A DNA stretch of 64,000 bases from Neoarius graeffei (lineage: Eukaryota; Chordata; Actinopteri; Siluriformes; Ariidae). A model generated the notes under the pieces. The model saw only the letters and a program-made list of their open reading frames with translations. It searched no databases and was not told the origin of the DNA. Shown piece by piece: positions 1 to 11,727 of this stretch; within the stretch, counting starts at the first letter, position 1, and each line of letters opens with the position of its first letter. The stretch is taken from contig NC_083587.1 of assembly GCF_027579695.1 (NCBI RefSeq), positions 55,605,021 through 55,669,020 of the forward strand, written 5' to 3'. Position numbers and translations under genes: made by a program.

Positions 1-19
1 GAGTTAGGAAATGGTTTAC

Positions 20-826
20 CAGAGGGGAACCGTCAGGACCTTCTAGGCCTTCAGAGAAGGCCCAAACATATCAGCATTTCAAACGTTATATTTAATTTCT
101 TTCATTCTTTCATAATTTCATTCTAATTATTTTCTTCTAATTCTCATTTGGCCTCATTTTCTATCAAATTTGCTTCAGAAATGAAAGGGTTACTGTCCTG
201 AAAACATTAAAATCGAGTTATCCAATGGGATTTTTTGTTTGTTGTCTTGAGGCTGAGAAGAGTTTCGAGCTGCTCACTCATTGGTTAGGACTTCATTGCC
301 GGGACAGAAGGCCATGGCAGTGTATGTTTATATAGGAAGTGACAGATGAATTAACCAATCAGATTTTGATTTATAGTGGGAGGGATCAAAAATGTATTGC
401 CCTCAGCCTTCTCAAAGGCCATCGCGAGCTTAACCGCGGGCCAGCACCGTCAGCGCAACAGTGAAGTCATCTTCCAGCCGGTGTAGCATTCATCAGTCGT
501 GTTAGTGAATGCTGGTAAAGTGGTCAAGCCGGTGCTATCGAGAGCAAGTAGCACAGGCTAACGACCGAGAAACTCAGATTTCTGTCTCCAGACTCTTCTG
601 CCATGCACGCTCGCTAGAGTATTTTTCACTCAGACTTAAGTATTCATTTCCGTGTGTAATTTACTTTGTTACTTTTAAAATCAACATTGACAGCTACACA
701 CAATGGAGCGACCTGGCAGCCTGCCGCTAATCCCTTACAAAATCCTTTGCCCTGTTGCTTTTTTGGTGTCTGGCTAAGTTTTGGCTGAGCTCAAGTCCCA
801 GCTCGAATAGCAACGGTTCGCCACTG
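20..826. mobile_element. hAT-like DNA transposon, non-autonomous (family H1, copy 1)
   Basis: An 807-bp element begins CAGAGGGGAACCGTCAGG and ends ...CGGTTCGCCACTG, so its ends are short imperfect inverted repeats starting with CAG. It is flanked by a perfect 8-bp duplication TGGTTTAC (12-19 and 827-834), which is the hAT signature. A second copy lies at 61574-63078. No transposase is readable; a short frame starting at the ATG near 702 could be a remnant of a first exon but is too short to name. Confidence 0.85.
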
Positions 827-834
827 TGGTTTAC

Positions 835-1170
835 AATATCGTTTTGGTTAAATGTATGAAAATTTGTCATGCATTTACAGAACACATTTTCACTCTGATA
901 AACTTTTACGACTTTGGACACACAACATTTGCCATCCAAGGAAATTTGTCTATTCAGATTTTTGGATTCTTTTAAACTCTTGTATCCCTGATGCTCAATG
1001 AATGAAGTATGATACTGATTTAAGAGCAATTGAGAACAGTGCATACATACAAGAATACAAGTTTTAAACCCCTCAACAAGTTACAGTATGTACTGGCAAT
1101 ATTTGTGTTTGCCTGGAGTACTTTGCTTCCTCATTTTCCATTGATTCTCTTGGAGTCCTCTCCAAAGAGT
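835..1170. other. unassigned sequence
   Basis: About 335 bp between two repeats. I see no coding frame with a recognisable domain, no terminal repeats and no RNA gene. Confidence 0.5.
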
Positions 1171-2641
1171 TAATTAACAGTTATTCCATGAAATCGAGTC
1201 GTACATGAGCTGACAGCTGATGAGGCGCGTAGCACCGAGTTGGCTATAAGCCATGTATGACGAGATTGAATGGAATAACTGTTTTATTCTATCCACGTTC
1301 ACTGGATTTTGAGAAACAGAGCATTTTTATTTTTTGCAAATTCGATAAATAAAAACTTAATAATTTCCGCTTAGGGGGACTTCTTCGAACCTATCGATGG
1401 CTGCACGAATTTGTAGAAAGTGCTGTCTTGCTGTCATGCGGAGGTATGGAATAGCTTTAGATTAGTGCTGTCAAAAATGTCGCGTTATTAACGCGTTAAC
1501 TTGACTCAATTTTAACGGCGATAATTTTTTTATCGCGAGATTAACGCTCTGTGACATGATGTAGGTTTTTCATAAGCTTTTGAAACTGCCAGGAACTTGG
1601 AACAGAGACTTTGCTTAGAAAAACGATAGCAGCTAGACTGTAATGCCACGCCCCGCACAGCCAGAGTCCTCTGCCCTCCCCCGAAGAGCCACGGTGCTCG
1701 GCTTAGGTTTCGTTTTCCCATCGGCGGCTCCAGCCCCACTTTGCAGTGGCTGTGACAAGACGTGTTATGCTCTGCAATAAAAAAAAAACAAAACATTGGT
1801 ACAACCAGTGTTCGAACTATGCCGATATTTTCGGGGGGTCCCTTTTTTCCCTTGGGGGGGTGCTTGCGCTTGTCTCAGAGCGCGGATCTCCATCGCGCGC
1901 TCACTTCGGATATGCAAATGCTTCCCGTTACACACGATTGCTATGTCAATAAACATCGTTTTGCCAATATTTTAGAGACCCCCCAACATTTCCCAAATCA
2001 AGGGATCTCATGTCTGTTTCAGGGGATCTCGGATCCCCCGAGTACCCCCGTAGTTCGAACGGTGAGCAAGCCCATTCACTTTTTTATGCTGATAAGAGAA
2101 TTACATGGTTTTTCATGTGACAAAAATGTGCGATTAAATTGCGATTAATCGCGAGTTAACTATGACAGTCGCGACATTAATCGCGATTAAATATTTTAAT
2201 CGCTTGACAGCACTACTTTAGACATTTATTTCATTCTTCCTTGGACATTTCTGTTCTGTAATTTTCAACCTTCTTTGAATTTTTAAACCAGTCTAAAAAA
2301 ATTTCAACAAATTTGAATGCTAAAAGATGAAGAATGTAAACAAACTGGCGAAATGACAGGAGCAATTTGTGAAAAACGCGAGAATAATAATTCTTGTAAA
2401 ATAAAAAATTATATGTTCTGACCATCAAATACTTTTATTCAATATTTTGTAGCTCCTTTTTTTTGTAAATTTTTGGGTTTTGTTTTTGGGTATAGTTTTT
2501 ATTTTGTCCTCGATTGGTTCAGCAACACGTCACCATTTTGTTTTTTCTACTCATGGTACAGTATATGAGCTGATATCCTAGTAGTAGAGTAGCCAATCAG
2601 AGTGTGCGATTGCTCATATCCATGAATGTGGATAGAATAAT
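1171..2641 (+). repeat. MITE family R1, copy 1, interrupted
   Basis: The two ends match the uninterrupted copies at 4531-5050 and 9243-9698 (the last in reverse). Shared landmarks are the palindromic start with GTTATTCCAT and GGAATAACTGT, the line ATTCTATCCAC..TTCACTGG, and the end CTCATATCCA..GAATGTGGAT. In this copy about 950 bp of extra sequence replaces the middle (about 1373-2331), including the hAT-like element at 1463-2215. Mobilising enzyme unknown. Confidence 0.7.
1463..2215. mobile_element. hAT-like element with TAGTGCTGTCAA ends
   Basis: The 753-bp element starts TAGTGCTGTCAA and ends TTGACAGCACTA, a perfect 12-bp inverted repeat. Flanks are CTTTAGAT (1455-1462) and CTTTAGAC (2216-2223), an 8-bp duplication with one mismatch, which fits hAT. 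Subterminal regions are crowded with TTAATCGCGATTAA-type palindromes near both ends. The interior has no credible coding frame, so it is non-autonomous. Confidence 0.85.
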
Positions 2642-2820
2642 ACAAATTATACTCACTGGTTAAGGTCAAATCATACACATGTAAGTCTGAACAGATGGGG
2701 TTTACATGACATCATGAGCACACGCATCTCTTCAGGTCCATCATCAAGCACCATTTGCTGAAGTAATAGAACATGGAAGGCTTTATAGCCCACGAATCTG
2801 CCCTTTCTATCTTTATTGTT

Positions 2821-2821
<1 letters not shown>

Positions 2822-2854
<33 letters not shown>
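2822..2854 (+). repeat. (CT)n microsatellite
   Basis: Uninterrupted TC dinucleotide run. It is the only structure I see between 2642 and 3580. A 201-codon antisense frame across it reads the tract as Arg-Glu repeats and shows no domain. Confidence 0.9.
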
Positions 2855-2857
<3 letters not shown>

Positions 2858-3580
2858 CTTTCCTGTGGTCTCTCGCAGGCTGAATAAGCACACAGGAAAC
2901 ATTTGGCAGGGTGGGAACAGCTCTTACAAGCGTCTGCAAATTGCTTTTCTCTCGGCCTGAACCTCATTAGCGACACTCCTACAATTAAATTTATAACACA
3001 ATATTTTCGGTTCTGAAGAACAAACTGCCACATGTTTTTGGGTGGTTGAAGCTCACAAAGCATTATAAACAACAGACAGGTCGCGCACTCTTTTACTTTT
3101 ACGAGTCGTGCAAAAAAAATTTGCCACGTTCCTGTGCTGATCTCGATCTCTTCACAGTATACAGTGTTTTGAGATCCAAGAAGCTCCCTTAGCACTCCGT
3201 TTCCAACTTGGCTAACACAAAGTGTCGACATATGGTGAGCAGTTATCATCACAACACAGCAGTTGATTTTTCTCAAGCATGTTTTGCCTCAGATAGTGAC
3301 CTGGGGAAATAGTTTGGCAAAAAGAATCAGTGTATAAAATTTTCCCTTCACAGCGCAAGTATAGTCAGGAAGCCATGGCATGTTTGCTATCATGTGTTTT
3401 ATTTATTATTTAGTTTTATGCTGGAGCTACAAGGCTAATATGAAGAACAAACAGTGGAAGGATGTTTCACCCAAAATGTTGAGAAAGTCCAGCTTTCCAT
3501 TCCACGTTCTGGAAGGCAAAATAAGTTTTCCAAGATGGCCGCTCTTAAAACATTTAATTACACAGTGACATTTCAGTCAT

Positions 3581-3946
3581 CCATCCATCCATCTATTATC
3601 TGTAGCTGCTTATCCTGTCCTACAGGGTCGCAGGCAAGCTGGAGCTTATCCCAGCTGACTATGGGTGAGAGGTGGGGTACACCCTGGACAAGTCGCCAGG
3701 TTATTGCAGGGCTGACACACCATTCACACTCACATTCACACCTACGGTCAATTTAGAGTCACCAGTTAACCTAACCTGCATGTCTTTGGACTGTGGGGGA
3801 AACCGGAGCACCCGGAGGAAACCCACGTGGACACGGGGAGAACATGCAAACTCCACACAGAAAAGCCCTCGCCGGCCGCTAGGCTCAAACCCACAACTTT
3901 CTTGCTGTGAGGCGACAGCGCTAACCACTACACCACCGTGCCACCC
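3581..3946 (-). mobile_element. tRNA-derived SINE, CCATC-tail subfamily
   Basis: Reverse-oriented SINE. The tRNA-like head is at the right end, with an A-box like TGGTGTAGTGG and a B-box-like sequence; the tail at the left is a CCATC repeat. Near-duplicated flanks (ACATTTCAGTCAT left, CATTTTAGTCATG right) look like a slightly diverged target duplication. Confidence 0.9.
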
Positions 3947-4152
3947 CATTTTAGTCATGTGTGTAAATTACAGTGTCACACTGTGTCCTGAACCACATCT
4001 AGCCTTGTGGAATTTATCTACAAAATATATTTTGGCTGAAATAAAAATTATTTGCCAATAAAATATAACGACTTTCTTCAAATGAGAAAAAATGCCTACA
4101 AATCGTCTTAGCAACATGATAGTAATTTTCACTTGATCTCATAGTGAGACAT

Positions 4153-4508
4153 CTCATTATCTGTAGCCGCTTTATCCTGTTCTACAGGGTCGCAGGCAAG
4201 CTGGAGTCTATCCCAGCTGACTACGGGCGAAAGGCGGGGTACACCCTGGACAAGTCGCCAGGTCATCACAGGGCTGACACATAGACACAGACAACCATTC
4301 ACACTCACGGTCAATTTAGAGTCACCAGTTAACCTAACCTGCATGTCTTTGGACTGTGGGGGAAACCGGAGCACCCGGAGGAAACCCACGCGGACACGGG
4401 GAGAACATGCAAACTCCGCACAGAAAGGCCCTCGCCGGCCACGGGGCTCGAACCCGGACCTTCTTGCTGTGAGGCGACAGCGCTAACCACTACACCACCG
4501 TGCCGCCC
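4153..4508 (-). mobile_element. tRNA-derived SINE, CTCAT-tail subfamily
   Basis: A complete SINE in reverse orientation, ending at its head in ...CACCGTGCCGCCC. It is bracketed by a perfect 11-bp duplication TAGTGAGACAT (4142-4152 and 4509-4519). The B-box reads GGTTCGAGCCC on the reverse strand. Confidence 0.95.
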
Positions 4509-4530
4509 TAGTGAGACATATTAGATACAT

Positions 4531-4854
4531 TTAATAGTTATTCCATGACATCAAGTCGTACGCGTAGCACCGAGTTGGCTATAAGCCATGTACAACGAGA
4601 TTGAGTGGAATAACTGTTTTATTCTATCCACATGATTTTGAGAAACAGAGCATTTTTATTTTTATTTTTTGCAAATTCGATAAATAAAAACTTTATACAA
4701 AACGTCTGACAAAATAATTTCCACTTAGAATGTAAACAAACTGGCGAAATGACAGGAGCAATTTGTGAAAAACACCATAATAATAATTCTTGAAAAATAA
4801 ATAAAGATATGTTTTGACCATCAAGTACTTTTATTCAATATTTTGTTGCTGGTT

Positions 4855-4885
<31 letters not shown>

Positions 4886-5050
4886 GGGGTTGTTTTCAAG
4901 TCGAGTTTTTATTTCGTCCTTGGTTGGTTGAGCAACACGCTCTGCCATTTTGTTTTTCTCTACTCATGGTATATGAGCTGATATCCTAGTAGTAGAGTAG
5001 CCAATCAGAGCATGCGATTGCTCATATCCAGTGAATGTGGATATTCACTA
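4531..5050 (+). repeat. MITE family R1, copy 2
   Basis: An uninterrupted ~520-bp copy in the same orientation as the first. It keeps the palindromic start, the ATTCTATCCACA line and the end CAGTGAATGTGGAT. It is AT-rich except for a 25-base G run (4865-4889). No coding frame. Confidence 0.75.
4865..4889 (+). repeat. poly-G tract (25 G)
   Basis: Twenty-five consecutive G preceded by a T run. The other two R1 copies carry only short G runs here, so it expanded in this copy. Such runs are also error-prone in assemblies, so the exact length is doubtful. Confidence 0.85.
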
Positions 5051-5055
5051 CATGG

Positions 5056-5235
5056 AGAAGCCATGGCCTAGAAGCAGCTTTGGGACCAAAAGCTTGCTAG
5101 TTTGATTCCCTAGACCAGCAGGCATACCTGAAATGCCCTTGAGCAAGGCACCTAACCCCCAACTGCTCCCTAGGCTGCTCTGGGTACATTGTAAGTCACG
5201 CTGGATAAGCGTGTCTGCTAAATGCCATTAATGTA
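5056..5235 (+). mobile_element. second tRNA-derived SINE type (tail CTGCTAAATGCCATTAATG)
   Basis: The body contains TGCCCTTGAGCAAGGCACC and the 3' motif CTGGATAAGCGTGTCTGC followed by CTAAATGCC, the conserved tail seen in several fish SINE families. The head is degraded, with a B-box-like segment near 5110. Boundaries are approximate and I saw no clear target duplication. Confidence 0.65.
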
Positions 5236-6013
5236 ATGTATTTTCACTTGATAAAGTGTGTAAATGAGATTTTTCAATACTTATTCTTTCAAAGGCTTTT
5301 GTACCAAATAAGATATTATCAGATCCATTAAAGCGTGAAATCAAAGTGGTTCTGTATGTTTTGAACCTCTGAGTAAATCGGAAGGAACTGAAGGAGCTGC
5401 CTAAAGCGCTGACTGATGCAAAGTGCTTGTCACGCAACAGAAATGGGGAAAAACACAAAAACAAACTCTTTTCTTGTCTTTACAAGCCACGTCCACTTAG
5501 ATCTGTGTTTAGGGACAGGGCAGGTGTCAATGGCCTTCCTGTGCGGCCGCATCCGTGCAATCTGATATCTCAGCTGCCTGGCTTGCTGCAGCAGGTAGAC
5601 AGGAAACGGAAAGGGAACTGAAGGGCTGTGACAATAGGACACTTTACAGAGGGATATTTTTAAATACGAACATCCCTTCAGGACACAGTACCATGCTACG
5701 GTAGCTGTCTGTACAGGCCACCTGAGTAGACTGGAGGAGAGAGATCACAATAAAAGTATATGCTAACGTGCTTTGCTAAGTCTGTGCTAGTGTTCAAAAC
5801 AAATAATCACAAGACAATATAATAACAAATAATAATCCATGGGAAAACTTTAAAGAACATGTGGTTTGGTGAATTGTACATATATACAGAACTATGTGAC
5901 AAAAATTAGAGTGGTGTTGCATCTATTCAGAAGCTAGCAAAGAGCTAGCTGCTAGCTAATTAGCATTCATAACATGAACACACAGTGTACACAGTACTTT
6001 ACTCACCAAAAAT
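5236..6013. other. unassigned sequence with a short local duplication
   Basis: No recognisable gene. A ~95-bp segment (about 5865-5960, containing GCATCTATTCAGAAGCTAGC) is repeated imperfectly at about 7238-7345, on the other side of the hAT element. Short frames around 5228-5642 show no domain. Confidence 0.5.
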
Positions 6014-7167
6014 CAAGAGGTGGACAAAGTACCCAAGTTTATTACTTAAGTCAAAGTACAGATCCCACTGGTCAAATGTTACTCCGATACAAGTGAAAGT
6101 TGTCCAGTCAAATTTTTGCTTAAGTTAAAGTACTGAAGTACTTGCTTTTGACAATACTTAAGTATTAAAAGTACATTTTCTGTCAACGCATTGTTGTATT
6201 ATTGCCACAATGCTTACAAAACCTAATGCCGTTACCAAAGACAGAAATGTGAATTCACAAAATGAACGCATGCTGTGCTGTCATGGTGGTTTAATGTTAA
6301 GCTAGCTAGTCAGCGAAACTCCACCTGACATGCTAGCAAACGCTTTTCAAACTCGAAATCATATTGGGTAGCTAACGTTACTAGAAAAGAAAGATTTCTA
6401 CATTCTGTTTATTTGGCAAGATTATGCTAAAGTTAACGTTATCCATGTTAGCATGAGTCTGTTTTTACATGCTAACTAACAGTGTCCAAGTTAACTAGCT
6501 ATGTATTAACGTTAGCCGTGGACAAGGCTGTAGCAACTTGGCGGGCAAATCCATAGAAAGTCATTTGACGAACCAGACTGCATAGCTATTGCAACGTTAT
6601 CGCTTGCTCTAAAAGCACAGACAACTTCATTGCAGGCTTTATCTTGGAATAAAATGTTTACATCCCTCAATATGGATGGTTAGTTTTTGAAGGCTGTGAT
6701 GTGGTTCGTTTTAGGCAAAAAAAAAAAACATTTAAAATGAAATGAGTCTTTATTCCTTTCTGAAAACTGAAACATGGGTTCTAGGTATAGCCATGAGTGC
6801 GTATGTTCTCCAGAAGAACCGCCTCCTTCTATTACGCCATCAACTGATTGTGTTCAAATAATATTGCTGAGAAATTGAACTTGATTTTATAGTCTATGGA
6901 CGTGACGTGACCCTGGTGATTACTGATAGACTGTCTCAGTGTTACTTGTGAATAAACAATCACATTTTATGAAAGAAAACAAAAAACATCCACTTTCAAA
7001 GCTGCTTCATAGTAATGAGTAACGAGGACTTTGATAGAAATGTAGTGGAGTGAAAAGTATGATATTTGCCTTTCAAATGTAGTGAAGTTAAAGTCATAAG
7101 TTTAAAAAAAAATACTCAGGTAAAGTACAGATACTCAAGTAATGTACTTCGTTACTGTCCACCTCTG
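6014..7167. mobile_element. hAT-like element with AGAGGTGGACAAAGTAC ends
   Basis: The left end is CAAGAGGTGGACAAAGTAC and the right end ...GTTACTGTCCACCTCTG, with subterminal ACTTAAGT / AAAGTACAGAT motifs inverted at the two ends. Flanks CCAAAAAT and CAAAAAAA match at 6 of 8 positions. I know the GAGGTGGA type as a common fish hAT end. About 1.15 kb, no coding frame of note. Confidence 0.75.
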
Positions 7168-7544
7168 CAAAAAAATACACTATAAAGATAAAAAATAATG
7201 ACTTTTTGGACTTTTCTTCTGAAACAACAGTCCAAATTGTTTGGTAGAATGTACACTAAATATAAAATGTGTGACAAAAAAGCCAGTCGCATCTATTCAG
7301 AAGCTAGCAAAGAGCCTGTTAGCTAACTACAGATAGTTAGAACTCAACATATGCTCAAAAAATGACAGGAAGCCAAGTAGCTAGCATCAGTTCTGGTAAC
7401 ATCACTGGCTTGATGTAAATCGCTGCATTTGGGATGGAGTGCTCATTTAAGCAGAATTGCTGAAAGAAAATATGTAAACATTTGTTCACAGATTAAGTCA
7501 GTAATTAGTTGAAAACGGTATATGTAAGAAATATATACAGTATG

Positions 7545-9030
7545 CACACATTCACCGGCCACTTTAACCTTCATCCTACCAAGTGGGGTCCATCTGGACC
7601 CCGCACCTATATGTTTGTTTGCCATTTTAAAAATATGTGACACACTGCCTCACCGTTTTATGAATTTGTCGGAATTTATGTCTTAATTAAAACACTAAAG
7701 CACCGGAAGATCAGCTTTTTGCATTGTGAAGGTATAATTAATTTGTTACTGGGGTCCAACCGGACCCCAGAGTAAAGTTTATCTGTCTTTCATTTTATAA
7801 TTGAATAGCACACTGAAAGTTAACTTCTTTTATTTCTTTTATGTTCCATAATGAAACTACCAAGGCATTCCTTCTTGGGGTCCGTGTGGACCCCACTGCT
7901 GCAATAAGCACAGGCTGCAAAACAAAAGCCCTAAATTATTTTACAATTACTTTTTTGTTTTAAATTCTGTAAGAAAAGACCTAAGTTGTAATCCAGAATG
8001 TTTTACAGCTGCATGAGCTGCAAAAATCATGTATATAATGCCAATTTTTTTTGTGGCGCTATAATTTGCTCCATGTATGCTAGTTATTGCAATATTATTG
8101 CAATGTTATTGCATTTATAATACATCATTGATATTCAGCCATAGTGGATTTTGTTCTTCAATAAAGTTATGTCTGTTTGCTGCATTGAATTGGTTCTTAC
8201 TGCATTGATTTCAAGGTATTCCCTCCTGGGGTCCATACGGACCCCGCCTGGTAGTTTGTGTATGTAAAATTGGCTGGTAGGATGAAGGTTAAGTGTGTTC
8301 TTTATGCCTTGGGCCCTTTAGTGTATTGCTGTTATTAATACAAGATATTCTGAACAAAACTTATCTGGTGATTTTGTCTTTATAAGCTTTAATTTTAAAG
8401 AAAAGTATTGGGGTCCAAACGGACCCCACATGGTAAGATTAAGGTGTAAAATAGCATGGTAGAATGAGGGTTAAGAGGAACTTGTTCTTGATTCGAAGAT
8501 TCCTGTTCTTGGCTGCAGGAGTGGAACCCAATGTGGTCTTCTGCTGTTGCATGCTGAGATGCTTTTCTGCTCACCACGGTTGTAAAGAGTTGCTATGAGT
8601 TGCTATATCCTTCCTGGCAGCTTGAACCAATCTGTCCATTTTCCTCTGACCTCTCTTATCAACAAGGCATTTGTTTCCACCCACAGAACTGTTGCTCACT
8701 CACTCACTCAATGTTTTTTGTTTTTCGTACCATTCTGTGTAAACTCTAGAGACTGTTGTGTGTGAAAACCCCAGGAGATCAGCCGTTTCTGAAATACTCA
8801 AACCAGTCCATCTGGCTCAAACCAACACCCATGCCACAGTGAAAGTCAGACTTTGAGATCACAATTTTTCCCATTCTAATGTTTGAACATTGTGAACATT
8901 AACTGAAGCCCTTGATTTGTATCTGCATGATTTGATGTATCGTGCTGCTCTCAAGGGATCGGCTGATTAGAGAACTGCATAAAACAGCAGGTGTATGGGT
9001 GTATAATAATAAAGTGGCCGGTGAGTGTAT
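7545..9030. mobile_element. TIR element E (CACCGGCCACTTTA), copy 1
   Basis: The left end carries TTCACCGGCCACTTTA and the right end TAAAGTGGCCGGTGAGTG, inverted. Removing the piggyBac-like insert at 7568-8470 leaves about 0.58 kb. A second copy, far more interrupted, lies at 56815-60450 and aligns across both ends and the body. The body has no transposase, so it is non-autonomous; superfamily not certain. Confidence 0.75.
7568..8470. mobile_element. piggyBac-like TTAA-flanked element with five 18-bp dyads
   Basis: TTAA at 7564-7567 is followed by CCTTCATCCTACCA. A perfect inverted partner TGGTAGGATGAAGG ends at 8288, then TTAA (8289-8292). A second, diverged right end (GGTAGAATGAGGG) precedes another TTAA at 8471-8474. 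TTAA targets with CC-starting ends fit piggyBac. Alignment to copy 2 of element E shows the whole 7568-8470 block is the insert. GGGGTCC-N4-GGACCCC occurs five times, near 7584, 7751, 7878, 8228 and 8411. No transposase frame. Confidence 0.75.
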
Positions 9031-9242
9031 AATTCGTCATATCTAAAAATGTACATGCAATATGTCTGATGTCTTAGCAGTGAAATCCTAAAGATGCATG
9101 TAGCACCCTGGAGTTCTTCAGTTCTTCAGGACAATTCTGAAGTTTCTATGTAAAAGCCTATGACAGACTTTCACAAAATAGGTTCCATGCTCCAGAACCT
9201 CCTTAAAAACCTCGAACCATTCATCAAAAGATCCTCCAAAAA

Positions 9243-9698
9243 CCTGTACCTGTACTATATTCACTGGATATGAGCAATCATGCGCTCTGATTGGCTACTG
9301 TACTACTAGGATATCAGCTCATATATCGTGAGTAGAGAAAAACAAAATGGCGGAGCATGTTGCTGAACCAACTGAAGACAAAATAAAAACTCTACTTGAA
9401 AACAAAACCCCCAGAAAATAAAAGAAAAAAGCAACAAAATATAGAATAAAAGTATTTGATGGTAAGAACGTATATTTTTTTTATTTTTCAAGAATTATTA
9501 TTATTGCATTTTTCACAAATTGCTACTGTCATTTTGCTGGTTTGTTTACATTCTAAGCGGAAATGATTTTGTCGGATGCTTTGTATAAAGTTTTTATTTA
9601 TCGAATTTGCAAAAAATAAAAATAAAAAAGCTCTATTTCTCAAAATCCAGTGAATATGGATAGAATAAAACAGTTATTCCACTCAATCTGGCTGTACA
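9243..9698 (-). repeat. MITE family R1, copy 3 (reverse)
   Basis: Reverse-oriented copy of the family at 1171 and 4531. It runs from ATATTCACTGGATATGAGC at the left to the GTTATTCCACTCAATCTGG end at the right. It lacks the large insertion seen in copy 1. No coding frame. The 9031-9242 interval before it holds nothing I can name. Confidence 0.75.
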
Positions 9699-10048
9699 TA
9701 GGGTGTCACGGTGGTGTAGCTGTTAGCACTGCTGCCTCACAGCAAGAAGGTCCTGGGTTCAAGCCCAGCGGCTGATGGGGGCCTTTCTATGTGGAGTTTG
9801 CATGTTGTCTGCGTGGGTTTCCTCCGGGTGCTCCAGTTTCCTCCACAGTTCAAAGACATGTGGTTAGGTTAACATGGGGTGGCTTTAGGCTGAGGTGCCC
9901 TTGAGTGAGGCACCTAACCCCTGATGTCCTGTATATTTGTGTCTGTGATGGTTATTTTGGGGAGGTGCAGTGTTATTGGAATAAACATCCAAATCCACCC
10001 AAATTCTAAGCAGGATAAAATCATTTCTGAGGATGAATGAATGATGAT
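9699..10048 (+). mobile_element. diverged SINE with a variant body
   Basis: The tRNA-like head (GTGTAGCTGTTAGCACTG) and GTTTGCATG..GTGGGTTTCCTCC core match the main SINE. The 3' half instead carries GAGGTGCCCTTGAGTG..GGCACCTAACCCC and a GAATGAATGA tail. The copy at 12367-12650 shares this body, so this is a separate, older subfamily. Confidence 0.75.
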
Positions 10049-10898
10049 TCTTTTGACTCAACACAGTAAAATATGCACAACAGATTCTGGATCAGACGCG
10101 CCAGGACGTCCAACATGACATTTTCATTTTCATATACTGTAATATTTATATCCAGAAACTAGTAACGTTTCTGCATGGCATCTTGTTATATAACACTACA
10201 GAGTCGTGCTCAGCTCTTAAGTGCAGTGCTGTATTTATTCTCAGACACTGCAGACAAGAAACACATCATCTGAGGGAACTGCAGTCCCAATCAACACTAA
10301 TGAGTATTTAATGCCCCTTATAAGTTACTTGCACTTGATAGATGATCATTATCCACCGATCCACCCATAGATTAGCAGTACATGCCCAGGATCACAAAAC
10401 CTGTCTGTCCCTAACACTTTAGTGTGACAGAGAACGTAAAGTAAGTACACTCAGATATAGAAGCAGCCTTGCAGGCATGCTTAGATAAACAGGACTATCT
10501 GCTTATCTGGGCATAACTCAGCCTTAGAGACTTAAAAGAATCCCAGAATCCCATTTTGATCAAAACCCGAAGGCATTTTAGAGCCTGGTATGCCTCCCAT
10601 GACTGCACGGTTTAATATATATCACCTGATCTGGCATATCAGAAGCAGGCAGATGTTGCTACAGTGCTGCTTAAAGAGAGAACAGAACCAAAGCAGTGCA
10701 CCGCAATAACACGTATATAGATATATAACATTCTCTTTTAACCTATGTTAAAAATTCTTGCATGTTCCATGAATCATGTTTTCAAGACTGACTTTTTTGT
10801 ATCTCCCAGATTCTGTTTTATTTCACTTTCTGTTATCAGACCCTCTTAAGTAGACAGTTTGCCAGATAAATGCTTTATTTCAGGCTAGTTCTTGTGCG
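10049..10898. other. unassigned sequence
   Basis: About 850 bp of ordinary composition. I find no terminal repeats, no RNA gene and no frame with a recognisable protein; it may be unique host DNA. Confidence 0.5.
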
Positions 10899-11271
10899 CG
10901 CGGCATGGTGGTGTAGTGGTTAGCACTGTCGCCTCACAGCAAGAAGGTCCGGGTTCGAGCCCCGTGGCCGGCGAGGGCCTTTCTGTGTGGAGTTTGCATG
11001 TTCTCCCCGTGTCCACGTGGGTTTCCTCCGGGTGCTCCGGTTTCCCCCACAGTCCAAAGACATGCAGGTTAGGTTAACTGGTGGCTCTAAATTGACCGTA
11101 GGTGTGAATGTGAGTGTGAATGGTTGTCTGTGTCTATGTGTCAGCCCTGTGATGACCTGGCGACTTGTCCAGGGTGTACCCCGCCTTTCGCCCGTAGTCA
11201 GCTGGGATAGGCTCCAGCTTGCCTGCGACCCTGTAGAACAGGATAAAGCAGCTAAAGATGATGAGATGAGA
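10899..11271 (+). mobile_element. tRNA-derived SINE, GATGA-tail subfamily
   Basis: Full-length, forward. The head GGTGGTGTAGTGGTTAGC contains an A-box, GGTTCGAGCCC is the B-box, and it ends in GATGATGAGATGAG before an (AT)n stretch. The 122-codon frame through it is the accidental frame found in every copy. Confidence 0.9.
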
Positions 11272-11715
11272 TATATATATATGTTCTCTGATCTTAGTAG
11301 ATCCTTCAGCCTGCTTTCCTGCAGCTGGTTTGTGTTTCTTAGTCTGCAAGTTTAGTTGCTGTTAATGCAAGATTCACACACTCAGGTCTCAGGGTGATAG
11401 TGGACTTTACACTGACCTGGGGTCGGTTTCACATTTTGCCTTGTGATGTCACTTCAAGATTTGGTAGCGTTTCTGACTAATGGCTCGTCACTGAGCATGC
11501 AAATTCCAATATTGCCAGAAGGTTTCTTTGGTGCCCCAAAATAGTGACTGCTTTGTTGAATACTTTACTGTTTTAGCTTGGTTGTTAGTCATTTTGTTTT
11601 GTTCTCCCTGTCATTAGTTTGGTTGTTCCAACTAAATCATCCAACCTCTATAAACGTTGAATGTAATATCAGTTACAAAGTGAAAGCTTGTTACTGTTTT
11701 CTCCATTGGGCATTC
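11272..11715. other. unassigned sequence
   Basis: About 440 bp between two SINEs with no recognisable feature. Confidence 0.5.
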
Positions 11716-11727
11716 TACCTTCTAGCT

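Noticed and set aside
2671-3276. 201-codon reverse frame
   Set aside because: It runs through a (CT)n tract as Arg-Glu repeats and has no domain; it overlaps a second frame of similar kind.
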